From: Progne subis subis
Taxonomy: Eukaryota > Chordata > Aves > Passeriformes > Hirundinidae
DNA length: 64,000 nt
Direction: 5' to 3'
Assembly (NCBI GenBank): GCA_022316685.1
Contig: JAKJHU010000046.1
Span: forward strand, 6,237,001-6,301,000
The notes under the pieces were generated by a model. The model was not told the DNA's origin, searched no databases, and was given only the letters and a program-made list of their open reading frames with translations. Every line of letters starts with the position of its first letter. Positions within the stretch are counted from its first letter, which is position 1. Below, piece after piece: positions 23,223-38,084 of this stretch. The position numbers and the translations under genes were made by a program.

Positions 23223-25676
23223 TCCTGCATGGCATGGATAGGTTTGCATGGGCACGTGGGAAAAGCATTGCATGCCCTGGGGAAAAGTGTGTAGGAGGGA
23301 ATTCTTCTCAGAAAGCAGAGTCTGCAGTTCACAGCTGAGAACGACCCTCCATTGATTAGCCACCATCGTAGCAGTATTTTCAGTGGGTTCCTCTGTTGCT
23401 TCTGTTCCTCTCACAAGAAACAAAACTGCATATTTACCACAGAGACTGTCAAGAGCTGTATTAAACAAATGCACACTTTAGAAAAATCGCTAATTTTAGA
23501 ATGATCATAAATATTTATACCAGACAGACCATAAACAGCACCTTAGAGACCATGCCCTGTTTATATAAATCCCTCCTAATTTAGAAAATGTTGAATTGAT
23601 AGACTGAGACAGCCATAGCCAACAAATGCATATTTGAGAAAACTGCTCTACAGTCTCCTGTGACCAAAATTTCCTCATTTGTACAGTACCCAGCTTTTGT
23701 TTCTGATTAAACCTATTATATGTGTTGCATACCATATTCTTTAATAACACTTTATTCATTGTGAGTTTCCACATTAGAAAGTTTGCCCAGGCTTAGAGAT
23801 TATAGCTGGCAGCAAACAGACAGGTCCTCCAGCGCTGCTCCCAGTCGTGCAGGGGGTTTCTGCCCAAGGCTGGGAGTCCCTCACTGGGCACAGGGCTCTG
23901 GGCTGCAAGCTCTGGGCACCAGGGACCACACAGGGCTGGAGGGTGAGCACGCTGCAGCTCCCATCCTCCTGAGCTGCTGCTGCTGCAGCACAAACCAGGG
24001 CATTCATTTACAGCAGTCAAAGCAGCACTGGGATTGTACGTGGTTCAGAAGCACTGCTGTAACCAAAACCGTTGGACTCCTGAAAACCGAGCACAGCTAA
24101 GAAAGAGCCTGGTTTACAGCCGTGTTTTACACTGTCCTGCCCCTGTCACTGTCTGATTCCACAGATCCAGCAGAAGGCAGGAAACATAAAAGCAATGGAG
24201 GATGGCAGGGAAAATGCATCTTACAGCTGGATTGATTTAGAGTTGTTGAGAAATCATCACACTAGAAATTATTTCTGAGTGTTTCTAAACTTCAGTCTTG
24301 GTCTCAGGCCATGTAAATCTCATTATCTGCCCAGAACAGGTTATTATCTCTGGAAATATGTTCTGCCATCCACAGGTTATAATTGCAGTTGGAAGCTACT
24401 TTCAGATCTTCTTAGCACAAAAGGATATAATTAAATGTTAGCTCTGTACAGAAGCCATGTATACAAGAAAACCATGTTCCTCATAATCTTCCCATTTAAT
24501 TTTCAGATTGCAATGGATTGTGCAGCAGGGCTGCCCACTTAAAAATCATCTTCTATTATCACAGAATAAAGCCTGTGACTGTCTTTTTCTGATCAAAAGG
24601 AGGGGTTACCCATCTGTAAGCAGGTTCAAAGCTCTCAAATATGGGAAATAAGGTAGTTGCTGAGTTTCAGAATCTTCACCCAAGCCATACTGGCAATGGC
24701 ACTGGATTCCCCAGTGGTAATGAAGGCACATTCCTCAATACGAAAGTATTATTAAACTAATATTTCCTATCCTGGTGCAGGAAACAGGAACCCAGTTGAG
24801 CCAAAACCTTGTTAATGAGAAGTTATTTGCCAAATTTACATGTCTCATTAAGATGGCTCAGTATTTTATATACTTGCATTATTGTGCTTTTTCCCTGAGT
24901 TTGAGCCCAGTTTCCTGAAATAAAAGAAATTTCAATTAAATGGGAAGGCATGATGTGAGGAACAGTAGCTGATGACTTCAAGTACACAAATAGCATTCCT
25001 GCATCTAGTTTTAGTGGTATGGATTGTGGGAAAGGGCAGTTCTTCTAGAAAGATTTATATGTTTATATGATGGGGGCAAAGTGCAACTGAGCTACAGTAT
25101 GTTCTGTGTATTTTCTTTCTGATACCCTCATGCTCTGATATCCAGATTATATCCCACTGTCCTTGGCCATGCTCTGTGCCTCAATATTATGATAGTGTAA
25201 CAACGTTTTTAGCAAATTGACTTAGTTAACCCAAATAAAGCCAAACTCCCCAGAATCAGCTGGGTTTGGTGGTTTGATGAATGTGTTTTTATCAGAATGT
25301 TTATTTTTTGAGTTTTGCCCATCTGCTAGACCTCTCTTACTGCCTTCTAACTTTGTTACTCATTGTTGCTGCTGTGCACATAAATCAGTGATGGCATCAT
25401 ATGGTTTTGACTGGTTTTCTAAATATAACTGCTTTAGATGGAATAAATTGAAGTCACTGGGTGGAATAATGAATTCTTCAGAGAACTACCCAGAAATATG
25501 TTTCCCAAGAAGCAATGAGGCTAGCACAGGTCTGTAAAAAAGTACTTTTTGAATGCTCCTGTCTCACTGGTCCTTTCTTGGTTTTCTGTAGCGAGAATGA
25601 GGGTTTCTTATAGCACAGCATATTGCCTTCACATGAACTCTCTCTGATTAAAATAAACACTGGTTTTGGAATTCTT

Positions 25677-25693
25677 GTTTGTTTGTTTGTTTT
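25677..25693. repeat. (GTTT)n microsatellite
   Basis: About four GTTT units. Together with the following TTCTAG they form a splice-acceptor-like sequence ending at 25697. Confidence 0.85.
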
Positions 25694-25835
25694 CTAGCAT
25701 CCAAAGGAGTGGAAGAAGAGTTTCGACTTGTGTGCACTGAGCTGAGGTGTATGCAGGAGAATCTTTTAGAAAGGGAGGGGAGAATAAGGAGCAATCAGGA
25801 CTCACTGTCTACACTGGATTTCAAGAGTAGTCACA

Positions 25836-26065
25836 GAATCATTTATGAATTGGAAATGACTGCTAAGGTCATTGAGTCCAACCATAACCATGGCACTGTC
25901 TAGTCCCCCACTAAATCATGGCCCTTAACCAGTCTACACATCTTTTAATTACCTCTGGGGAAAGTGACAACTACTCCTCTGTGGAACCTGATTCAGATTT
26001 CACCACTCTCATCATAAAAATTTCTTCCTTATATTTAGTCTAAATCTACCCTGGTTTAGTTTAAA
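25836..26065 (-). repeat. CR1 LINE fragment, antisense
   Basis: It begins with a diverged reverse-complement CR1 3' end, 'cacagaatcatttatgaattggaaatgactgctaaggtcattgagtccaacca'. It ends with 'aatttcttccttatatttagtctaaatctaccctggtttagtttaaaac', the antisense of the conserved 'gaaagagggtagatttagact' region. Divergence is high and no frame is kept. Confidence 0.88.
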
Positions 26066-29000
26066 ACTGACTGTGGTTTGCAGGTTGTAGTCAAGTTGTG
26101 TTGAGCACAGTAGGAATGACAGCTTGGGGCCAAGTTCTGGCATGGGCATGTGGAATAATTCTCATGGAAAACAAGTCCAGGACAAAGTGTTTTTACTGCA
26201 GCTCCAGCAAGGAAAATCTCCCACTGAGCACGGCTGGTGAGCTGGGGGTAGGAAAGGATCCCTACCACTGACACTTCTGGCACTTGTCACCTCTTAAATT
26301 ACTCTTGTATTTTTTTTAAGGTTCATTTAGTTCCAGATTCTGGGAGATATGATATGACTGCTAGATCCCAAAAGCACACAGAGTCCAGTATGTCTTCTGA
26401 GTCTGCAATAAGTTAAACTTGTGGGTCCTTCTCATACTCTTCATATCTCTACTTTTTAACCCACAACCTGACCCTGCATATTTTGAGGATTTAGTAGTCT
26501 TTGTACTATAAAGTGGCCTGGCAGAAGATACACACCACACCCCCTTTTCCTGCTCTGTTCGTGAAGATTCATGTGGCTGTGGTGCCCAAGAGTCTGCCAG
26601 TCAGCATTGCCCCTGTAGTCCCACATGTCAGACAGAGTCAGACTGACCTCAGGAAAGGTCTGAAGAACAAGATGAAGAGTCAGAAATATAATCAGGCCAA
26701 AGTGCTCTGTGGACCAACAACCTGTAACTGGGCAGCCCACCCTGCTGCTCAAAGTCACGATGAACGAAAGCAGCTCCTCGCTGAGCTGAGCTCTTCTTAT
26801 CTTACCCTGTGTGCACTTTAATTCCTTTCAGCCTTCCTGGAGGTCCCTAGGGAGCTACTGGGAGTGCACTCTTTTTTCTGAGATATTTCTTCTTCATTGC
26901 CCAATTCTGCTGGATACTCACTGCTCGATTGTTCAGAAAAAGTGTGAGGTGGGATAACCTAGTTAAAATATGTAAATGAGGCTATAAGAGCATACTGAGT
27001 GTGTTCACCTTTGCAGTCAGCTCTCTAAAAAGAAGAGCTTTAACCAAAAGTAGGCAAAGCTGTGCTTGACGTGGGCATAAAACACTTTCTGTTATGAGCT
27101 CCATCGTAGAGGCATCAGCTGGAGGCAGGGCCTCATTAATCCACAGCTTGAGTAAGTGATGCCTCATTTTTAAATTAAAAAGAAAATCCTGTTCCTTGAA
27201 AATGAAGCTGAAACATTGTTTAAATGTGGGATCTCCTTGGAAATGTGGTAGTCATGTCCTTATGGTACTCTGATAAAGTGAATGGATGAATACATATTTT
27301 GCTGCATCAGCATCACTGCAATTAGAACAGATGAATATGTTTTATTTCCTGTTAGGGAAAATATTTTGTGGCATCTTGACTACATTTAAACAAGGTATTT
27401 ATTAAGAGCTTAGACACATGCTTCAGTGTTGACCGTTTCTACCCATTGTTAAGTGCTCAATAAATCTATACATACTTGGAAAAAATTTAACTTTTCACAG
27501 CTAAGAACTGGATAGAAACTCTGCAAAACCATATAAAGAAATTTGGTCTGTTTTTCTTCTGGAAAGGGCAAAAACTGCATGCATTTGAGAGAGGGATTCT
27601 GCTCTTTTTCTCTTGTTGCAGATAATTTCCATTTAATCTTAGTCTCTCTATACTATCTTTATATCCCTCTTTCCGTTCCTTTTATTTGACAAAAATGGGA
27701 ATCTTGAAAAGGACATGGGTAGGTTTTAATTCAGGCTTTTAGAGAAAAGAGGGGAAACTAAAAGCATCAAAGCATTTGGCAGCAGTGAATTAAGACAACA
27801 TTTTAAAGTACAATTTAGTAAAATGCAAAATTAGTTATTGAGAGGGGCAAGACTTAACACACACTTTCATATTGCCTAACTTCAGTTCTTTCCATAACCA
27901 TGTAGCTTTTACAGAATTTTTCCTGAAAAGCCTTGTTTCCCCTTAGGAAGAGAAGTATCAGTTCTGAATTTAGGGGGAAATTGTTTCATGTTTAAGATCC
28001 AGTAATAAGCTTAGCAGCTTTTACATCTGCTCTTGAATGTGACCCGCCCCTGCACGGCCACAGTGCTTTCATTCCACTCACGTCTTTCCCTACTTGGCCT
28101 TCAGACAGTCTCTGACATTAAACCCCCAGTACTTCAGTTCTGACATGTGTTCAAAATAATGTCAGTGTTAAAGAGAATACTTGGAGAATATAATAAATAA
28201 ACAAATAATGAAATGTGGTTTTGTAAAATTAGAACATCCATAAAATCTACTGTCTTTATTAGCATCTGCAAATGCTGTTCAGGGTATTATACATATTTAG
28301 GAGATAAGGAAAGATTATCTTGCCTTGGCCTTATAAAGCACTGTAAGGACAGCATGTCATTGCTGCAAAATACTTATAGGAAAAATATGCAAAGCATTGC
28401 ATGTCTTAAGCCACAAACTAGGAGTTTCTTGTTCTTATGTTGACCCTTTATTGATTTGTCTTGTGCAAAGTGTCATGTAATTCCTAGGCTTTGTTTGGAA
28501 GGAGTGGCCAGAAAGGGAGATACCACACCCAGGGTTAGAGTGCTGGCAGGGCTGGAGAGGAACATGCAGACTCACTCATCCCACAGAACAGCCTGCCCTG
28601 TGCAGCCCAGTCCATTGAGGGTCCACCCTCAGCCTCATAAAGAGCTATTCCCAGCCACACCACGTTAAAAAGAAAATAGAGATAGTTACATTTTGGAAGG
28701 AATTACTTTGACTTTGGTTTACACTGCTAATTGCTGTAATTTATAAGAAAAATTAACTAAGCCAATCACTCGATTAACCACTGGTTCTTTTTATGATATT
28801 GGTATGCAGTGCTGTTTTGCTCTTGTTTTAATGAATGTGGCAACATACCCCCATGGTGGATTTATTACATAAATCCAATCATTTTTAAATAGACAGTAGA
28901 TTTTCCCTCTGCAGTTAGACTGACATCAGTATGGCACATCTCTGTGATACCTGATCAGCTGTCTGCTTTCAGCTCCTTCAAAGGAACCAATACACCAGAA

Positions 29001-32000
29001 ACACATGAGAACTGGCAGTGATTAAAAGGGCAGAACAACAGGAGAATAAGGTTTAATTGCTAGTGCCTCAGTTTTACCAGAATAATAGTATGTGCTCTGA
29101 CTCATCAGATTCAAATGACTTCTAACTACAGTGCTGTGTTTTGTGAGACTCAAGAGAACGTTTGACATGTACAACACATGGGAAATTGCTCACAGCACTT
29201 AGGCATTATCCCTGCCCTGCCATGGTGCTTTGATTGGCAGTCCAAGTATAATGGCATAGCAAATTTCAGTCTGCTGCAGAAAGCCTTTGGGATGGCTGTC
29301 TAGTACACAATGATCTGTGATTGTGAAGCCCTCGACCTGAGGACCCAGGTGTGGTGATTTCCAGAGTGATATTGCCAATGAGGTGTTCTGCTGAATCACC
29401 TCCAACCCCTTCACCACTGTCTTTCCTACAGATGAAGTGTAATTACTGCTGATTCACACTAACACATACAGCCTGTGAATTTCAGACAGGGCAGGAGGTG
29501 AGAATAGATCCACAGCAAGTCTGTGAATCGAGGGTGTATGACAGGAAAAATTGTAGGAAGCCCAAGAACAGGGGCAAGCACAATGGCAGAATTATTGTGT
29601 CACCTGACCAACAGAACTGAGAGCTATCCAAGAGAAATCTTAACTGTTTACTGCATGTTCAGAATAGAGTTGGAAATTTAGCTGGATATTGGAAAATAGC
29701 TCCTTCTACTTCAGAAGCAGTCTTTGCATCAAGAATATATTTTTAAATTGTGTTTGAAATATTCAGGCCCGCAGAAACATGAAAATAGGTGAAATGGTTT
29801 AGATCGGCCACACCTCCATCTTCACTCCTTGTTAAACAAATCCAAGTTTGATTTGTAGCTCTGGCCTTGCTGAATGAAGGAGTAGAAAGCCTGTGAAAGG
29901 AGAGATAAAAATATATGTATCTCTCGGATTTGTTTCCAAATCAGTGAAATTAGCGGGAGGCTCTCAGCACTCATCTCCCCATCACTGGTCCATCTGTCAA
30001 ATGTAGGAGCAAAATAGATGTCTAAGAGGAAGCAGATGCTAGCAGTACAACTATTTCGGCATCTCCTTAGAGCAGAGGAATATTTCCTCTAGAAGCACTG
30101 AGCTGCAACCCAGCCCTCGGTAGCTCAGCCTTCCCCTTCCCCCTGTGTCTGGAGCTGCCTGGCTCTGCTTGGCAACTGGCGTGGGAAGTGAGGAGCTATG
30201 GCAAGCATTAACGGCCGGATGGTGGAAAATATCCAGGGACTTCAGTCCACGATCTGTCCTTTTCCACTGTTGTGCTTCTTGCCAGTTTGAGAGGCAGTCA
30301 CACATATCCCAATTTTACTGAAAGCCAGAGACATTTAATTTGCACCATTATGTGAAGGAAAATTCAAACCGTCCAAGAAATCATGTGGGCTCGTGGTGTT
30401 GAAAAGGAATGCCCTTTAGAGGACAAAAGATGCTTGAACATAAGGAGCCGAAGTCACTTCCAGCAGGAACTGGCATGAATTTTAGAGGAACTGCCCTACT
30501 GACACTTCTCCCTCACCAGTGTAGTCACAAACCCAGCAAGTTCATAGTAACAGAAAAGGTTATTTGCAGGAGGCCAGAACTGCAATTGATAAAGAATGCA
30601 TCCCAAAGCACTGTGCAGATTTGTCTCTAGAAAGGTGCACAAATAAACCCTTATGTAAATTCCTTCAGGAGCTGCTTTCTGTTCTCACAAACTTGTGACT
30701 CGGAGCAGGAAAGGCAAGGAATTGCTCTGACAAAAATGGAAACCATAGATTAAAAAACCCGCCACTGTCCCAAGTATATTTTAAACCTGTGGCAAAGAAG
30801 CCTCTGGCATCCTAAGCCTCAGGTTAAGTACCTGTGAATGACACTGCTCTATTTACCAAAGGAACAGTATAAAAATAGAGTTAAAATAGTAGGAATTTAT
30901 TCTGGTTTCTAGTCATGGAAGGACAGTGTGGTAACCTTGTTGTCTGAGAAAATCCTTCACAAATGTCATGAGAAACTGTTTTTGCAAGTACTGCTTTAAT
31001 AGTTATGCCTTGAGAGTTTAAAAAACATTCCATAAACAAGACAAATTGGAAAACAGGTAGAATGATATTTGGAAACTCTCTGTAGGCCACTTCAAAAAGC
31101 AAACACTAGAGCTGTTAATAATGTTCCACTGAAAGTGGAAAAAACACTCTTCTTATTCTCCTTATTGTTTCAATTAAAGATTTTTAGTTTTGTACATCAG
31201 AAACATCCAGTGAAAATCATGGGGGTTTCGTCTTTCCTCAAACCACTTGATCGCTCACTGCAGATATCAGTAAAGCTGTGACCCAATCCTTTCCCTGGCC
31301 TACAGACAAAACCACTCTTCTCTTGGCTTCTGAAGTAACACTTCAACAGATCTCCATGCCAGAAATGAACATTTGATAGGGCTTTTATCCACAGCTTCCC
31401 TCTCCTCCAGTTGCTCCTGTAGCTCCAGAGGGACTTCTGCCCCCACCCCTCCAGGCTGCCCTGCAATGGGTTTTCTTCTCCCCACTCTGCTCACACTGCA
31501 GCTCTCTGTCCCTTGGGCACTTCTGGCTTAATGTGCAGGTCAAGGACCACTTCTCTATTGCTAATCTAAAAACAGAAGGGAGCAAATACGCTTTACATTT
31601 TTAATTCTGCATGTCAGCAATGCCAGGCATTAAATCTCAGAGCTGAGAAGTCTTTGAAAAGGCTCCCGAGAGGAATAAGCCAACACCAGAGAGGCTAATA
31701 TAATCCATATGGAAAGGAAGGAGGGGCAATATTTTGCATTTGAAATTCACTCTGCTCTTGCTGCCCTAACAAGATAATTAACTGTAAATATATGTCTCTG
31801 CCTAATTATTCCTTGTAAAGGCATTGCAGTATGTTCACCAGTGGCTGAAGAAGGAATTAGTACATACCTCTGAACCATAGGTCCTAAAGGGTAAAATTTT
31901 CCTACTCTAAGGAGCTTTTGTGACTTTTTATATAAAATGACTACACAGATTTCTCTTTGTGATTCTGTGATTCAGAATCACCTCTCTTTGATTCTGTGAT

Positions 32001-35000
32001 TCTTCATCACTGCCATGCTGACAGAAAGTAATTCTTTTCCATACTAGCACAAGAGACAAGAAAGACTACAGGGACTTCACAGCCACCATGACCCTGCCCT
32101 GGGCATTCTCCTGGAGCTGGCAGGAGTAAGATGGGAGTTCTAATAACCAGCTAGCAGGATGTGATCTCAGAAACATTTTTCATCCCTCTCTTTTTTCCCC
32201 CTTCTGAATAATGACTGTAGCATGAGAGGGAGAAATCCAGCACAACTTTCTCTGTCAGTCAGCTGCTTGAGGCTGTAGCTACATGACACCTTAACTTGTA
32301 CATTCCCAGGATGTACACTGGTAGCATTTGTACGACATTTTATATTTGACGTAGCATATTTTTCACTGCACAGAGTAAAATGCAATGTTATTTATGTAAC
32401 CAATCTTGAGAATAATAATACAATAATAGACATTTGCAGTTCACCGAAAACAAAAAATACTATTTTTTCCTAATCACTAGCTAAAATTAGTATCAGAGTT
32501 GAGTTCTTCAGTATTCAGCTGCTCATGGATTTTGCAATAGAGGAGCAGAATCTTATCATGTAGTGCAGAGCCTGACTGCTCTCTTCCAGCTGAGTAGGGA
32601 TGCTCTGTACCACAGCTTTTACTCCAGTAGGAAATTTGCACTGCACTGCACTGAGCACAACCCCAGCTGCTTCTCTGTTGATGATTAGACCTCATGCTTT
32701 CACCATGATTCAATGCACAAAGATGGGCAACTGGTCCCAGTACACCTAGGATGCAGAGGTAGGGGCCTGTGAAACACCCCTTTTGTTTTTCTTCAGCATG
32801 ATAAAGGTTGGATTTGGAGGAGAAGGAATTTAATTATGTTATTTCGCAAATAACCACCGTGTGTGCCATACAAGCAGCACCTGCTATGCCCATTTTCTCA
32901 GGTGCTGCCAGTGCAGCATTCACCCACCATCCCCAGGATGACATCAGGCTTGCAGGAAATCAGCTTCAGCAATAACAGCTGTCCCTAAAGCATCATTTTC
33001 ATCTCCTGCTTCTGGAAGTGACTCTTGGTTCCTGTCCTTTGGAGCAATGACTGTTCCAGACTCTCCCCATGTCAGTTGCTGAGGTTGCCTTTGCCCCAGC
33101 AGTCAGTTCCTTTGTACTGTGACTATATCCCGCCGCCTGTCCTTCCTGAACAAACAGGATGACTGACCTCTGAAAGTGATATTTTCCAGAAATTCAGACA
33201 ACCATGGCCTTTCCAATGATTATGGCAGGTAAGAAAAAGAGGATTTTACCACCTGATAGAAAAAAAGAAAAGAAACTCTAGGGGTGAGGAGAACCCTAGG
33301 GCTTTTCCTGACTTCCCAATGCAGAGCAAAGGGAAATGCTTTTGGTGGTGCAGCTGCTGAGGTGATAGTTACAGACACAGAGACCATGGGCTGGTTTGGG
33401 CTATGGAAGAATGTGACTGTTCTGAGAAAACAAGAAAGTGGAGCAGAAAATATTAGGTCTTCTGTTACTTGCTTTTGTCAGGTGGAGAGTCTGAAGGTTA
33501 TCGGTATTTGATATATGACTGTGTTACCTGAACACAAAAATCGTATTTAACTCTCCCCATCCAACTCTGTAGCTCCTGTGTGTTTCTGTGCTGTATCAGC
33601 ATATGACCTGAGTTTCTGATGGGTAGAAGAGGGGTGGCTGGTAATGGTTGTGGCTGAGCTCTGAGTTTATGGACAGATCTATTTTCCTTGGCTCAGTAGA
33701 TTTGCTCTGGTGCTCAGAGCCAAGTCAAAGATGTCTGAGCTGTACCATAACATTCTCAGCAATTCACCTGGTAGACCTGCAGTATGTAACTAGCTTTAAA
33801 TGGAGAACAAGAACTGGGGGTTTGGGTATTTGCTTTGTTGGTATGTTATGGGTTTGTGTTTGAGGTTTGGTATATCTTGATAAATTCTGTTGTATATCTC
33901 TATAAATTCTATTACTTTGGGGCCAAAGTAAGGCTGGATGCTTTGAGAATTTATATGTCTCCTGGTTCAATACTGATTTAGCTTCAGGCAAGGAAAACTT
34001 GAGGGAGATTGTGAGTGAGAAGGCAGGAGAAAAAGACAAAGATCTGCAAAGAAAAGCACTTAAAAAAAACACAAAGAAACAAAACCAAAATAGCATGCAC
34101 AAAAAACCACCTCACCCTGACCTTCTGCTGATTTCAGTTAATGCTGCTTGCTGCATATTCTGAATTCATCTGGTAAAATGTTATTTTCTCAGGGGTATCT
34201 GTAGGAGACATTTTTTGAAAAAAAAAATTGAGATACTCGCTTTTGGTATAACAATTTCACAGATGCTACTTTGTGGTTAACTACTGTTGCCTGTGTGATT
34301 CAGGGATGAGGGGACTATTTAGGGCAGGAGTTTTGCTGTGTGAAGGTTTTTGGTTTGTTTTCCCATTTTTGCAAGCAAGGGGGATGGCCCTAACACTCTC
34401 ATTGCCACCAAGTCTGTAGCAACAGCCACTTTCATATTGTTCCTGAAAGTAAGGTTTGAAGTGCTGCAGGTCCAAAAGCATATAAAATACTACAATGACC
34501 TGAAATATGAAGAGATAGCAGATTGCTTTTCCCCAATAACACCTTCGAGGCAAATAATTTTAATTCTTCCCCATTTGTTTCTTTTTACAATATAGTAAAC
34601 TGTAGACCAGGTTCTTTGTCTGGCACCCTTACAGTTTGTGCTGTGCTATGCTTGATTGCTTGTTCGATCCTCACTCCTTTCCCCTGAATCTGGTTGTTAG
34701 TTTATTGTAACCACAACCCTCCCGACAGTGCCTGCTGGCAGAGAGCTGAGCCTGTTGAGCAGCCTTGTTTTCAAACCCTGCGCTCAGAGCACCGGGGCTC
34801 TAACACAGCTACAGGACTGCTGCCTTCGGGCTGCAGTGCCCAAGAGCAGCCCCACAGTGCCCTGTTCAGGCTGTGCCTTACCAGAATTAACCCTGGTATT
34901 TTCTACCTCGCAGTTTGAAAGGTGCACTTGCCAAAATTGACACGGGCCCACCTGCATTGAGCACCGCAGAAACCAGTGTCAGTTGTCCTTCCCTGCACCA

Positions 35001-38000
35001 ATCCTGTCAAGCTCACAGGAATTTTGTTATTGGAGCAGAGAATGCTGCGCTTCATGTAGAAGAAAGGAAGGCTCACTGAGTTTATGACTATTCCAGAAAG
35101 GAGGTAAACAAAGGCTGGAGCGTTAGAAGCAGTTTGAAGCATAGGGAGGAGGAACCGGGAAAAGACAAATGTTTTTAATGGAGGAAATGCCATCGTTAGA
35201 ATAAATGGTCAGTGAAGTGCATCAGTGAATCAATCTGCTCAGCTGTCATGAGCTTCACAGACTGGCTCTCGAGCACTGAAATGAGCTGTACATTCCCCAG
35301 GCCTTTCTGAATGAGAAAGATGAAGCCAGTTGAGCAATGAAAAATGGGTACTGAGCTGTGCTAAGTTTCCACTGGTGACATTGACGACCACACCATGAGG
35401 CTTTTGTCAGAGTTAGTTAAGAGTGTTATTTATGCATTAAGAAAAATTCAAAGCTCTAATAAGGTTCTTTCCAAACAAGGATGGAAAGTCAAAATGCTCA
35501 TTTTAATGAAATTAAGTGTTACATAGCCTAGAGAGGGATGTAGGGAGAGGAAACTGTTCCTTGCTCTCAAGCTGTTACAGATTATTGTAATGAGAAAGAA
35601 ATAGGTGTTTCTTCTTGCCTATCCAGAATAAAATGAGAAGCTGAGAGCTTCATTTTAATCAGGCTGAGACTTGAGGAGACTCTTAAGATGAGGAAAAAAT
35701 AATTGGGAGCCACCATCACTGAAGGGCTGTAAGAATAGGGGAAGTGAATGCCAGGCAGGAAAGGCTGAAGTACAGGTGGTTCCTGAAACAGAAGCAGAGA
35801 CCTCCCAAGAGGATTTAGCCATTCTTACTTTCTTTTATTTTAGCCTCATGGAAATATTTTATTCTTGATTACATTTCATTTAAAATCTCAGAAGTGTCTG
35901 AGAAAGATGGGAGTTGTGGCTTTATTTAATACCGTATTGCATATTTAATACTGTAACATCTACCACATTACCATTAATATACCAGATTTACCATCTGAAT
36001 TGTGGTGATTTGCTTAGCTATATTTAACTCCAGAAAAAGACATTCACTAATTGCCCGTGAAAATTCTAATTATGTTCTCAGGAAATGTTCAGACACTGAT
36101 CTTGCAGGGTGATAGATCTTTGTTAATATAAAATACCAGCAAACTTTAATTTAATTTTGCATGGGAAAATTAGATCTAGCTGCTCAAAAGTGAACACAGC
36201 TATTAGGAACCCAACTTGAAACACTCATGTTTGAAGAATAAAGTCTGTAAGCACTGTGCCACCCATTGGCTACAACTGAAAGTCAGACGTGAAGAGGTAT
36301 AGGAGCGAAGCCAGTTATTCACTGCTGTCATGTTAGTGTGGAAATACACACCTACAGTGCAGCTGAAAAAGTGACTTCCTAAGACAGTGAGGTGATGCCA
36401 CGGGTTGCAAGCTTTTTTTTCAAGGACCACATCTGCTTTATACCTTCAGGTTTTGGAACAGATATGTCTGAAAAGGCAGCATCTAAGATGCTAAGACAAT
36501 TTTCCAGTGGTGATGTTTTTCTCAGCATTTGATTAAAAGATTTGCAAGACTAGTGTTTTTCTCAGTTAATATACCTTAATATTGCTAATACTTTTCTGCA
36601 GGAGACTGTTACCTTTCTGATGGATGTGAGCTTTAGCGTTAAACACGAGCTGTTTTAAAGGAGGAAGGAGTAAAACTGTGTTGCTTTAGGAGGGAGTGGA
36701 GAAAGGAGAAATCCTTTGCCCTTTCAGCTGAGGGAGGGCTTTGAAGCTGCTGAGTGACACTGCAGCACCACGTTGACTCTCTGCTGGGCAAGAAGGACCT
36801 TGCAAGGCATCCTTGCAAAGCAGCTGGCTTAAAGCCAAGGCTTGGTCAGAGGAATCTGTCTTCTGGTATTTTTAAGTGATTTATGTCTCAGTCAGGAGCA
36901 GGGCAGTTGGGTTGGCTGGTCTCAAAGCCTGCCTGGAGGATAAGAAATGCTCCTTTCCTCATGCTAAAGGTCTTCTGCTTTACATCTGGTTTCTTTAAGT
37001 AGCCTTACATCTGATTTCTGAAGCCAAATTTCACATTAAGGCAAAGCAGCCTTCAAGCCATGTAAGTTACAAATTTCTTTTTAGTTCCCTTTTCTTCCTA
37101 GAGCAGGAACCTGGTGATCCAGTATGTAAGAGCTCCTGCCACTAAGAGCCAGTGTACCTACTAACTGAGTCTGAGATTGGTAGATGGGCTCTGTGTCCAG
37201 CCATGTGGAAGCGCTGAAGTTATTCCTCAAGTCAGCAAATTGCTGTTAGCTTCACGTCTTCTGCCTTTTGGGAATTGCTTTTTCACAATTAAAGCTAGAT
37301 TTCTTGCTGGAAGCCCTTGACGTTGCATGCAGCAGACCAAATTAAACTGCATCTTGTCCATGTAATGTACTGAGAATTGCCCCTCTGTGCAGCTGCCCAT
37401 GGCCATGGAGGAGAGGTAGGGGTTCCCTCTGCCCACACCCCAGGAGACAAGGGTCCCTGAAAACCACTCCCAACCCTTATCTCCCCTCTGAGTGCCTGTG
37501 AGGCCACGCTGCAGCATCAGAGGTGTGTGGCTAGCTCAGAGCACACACTTTATTTTGCAGGGAGTCCTTTGGGACTGATGGCAGCTCCGTGGATTGCTGG
37601 GTACAACCTCCCACTGCTCTAAACAGCAGCATAGCTGCAGGAGGCAGCACAACTAGCCAAGTGAAGGTGAAACCAAGCCAGAAAACATTAAGTGCTGCTG
37701 TCTAGATTCACCCACCCACACATCACACATGCTCTAGCTCAGCAGGTAAGTCTGGCCCTCAGATTAAGACGCACTCCTGCCAGACTTGCCCACAGCACAG
37801 CAAGACCCTTGACAAAATCTGTCAAACCAAAATATTCCAGGTAAATTTAATGAGATATAGTGTTTTTTTTTAAATGATACAACTTGCAAGGTGAATACTT
37901 TTGAGGATCCCATTTAGGGGAGAGCTTGGATTTCATTTTCAGGGTAATGCCAGCTTCTGAGCTGAGATGCCATACCACAGGCAGCTTTAGCAAATCCCAT

Positions 38001-38084
38001 GGCACAGAACAAACTGGTTGTACGTTGTATCACAGCTAAGTTTGCCTTACAGAAGCTGAGAAAAATAGATAGATTGAGCTGACA
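26066..38084. other. non-coding stretch between CR1 and PPP1R3C
   Basis: About 12 kb without a recognisable gene. The only repeat trace I can point to is at about 31946-32005. Open frames of up to 112 codons (for example 26501-26821 and 33764-34102) show no recognisable domain. Alignment with other birds would be needed to see conserved enhancers, which cannot be judged from a single sequence. Confidence 0.55.
31946..32005. repeat. possible CR1 tail remnant (GATTCTGTGATTC units)
   Basis: The sequence carries 'gattctgtgattc' twice, reminiscent of the ATTCTRTG octamers ending CR1 elements. Embedded in it is a 15-bp near-palindrome at 31967-31981 (GTGATTC-A-GAATCAC). No CR1 body is recognisable upstream, so the assignment is weak. 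Confidence 0.35.

Larger units (their letters stand above)
22116..25676. other. non-coding stretch, no gene recognised
   Basis: No gene is supported. The stretch contains an 18-bp perfect palindrome at 22795-22812 and a (TA)n microsatellite at 23202-23222. A mildly GC-rich patch at about 23800-24000 gives overlapping open frames on both strands with no recognisable protein. Confidence 0.6.

Noticed and set aside
26501..26821. 106-codon plus-strand frame with a Lys-rich middle
   Set aside because: No recognisable domain or homologue, an overlapping 100-codon antisense frame, and no promoter or splice evidence.
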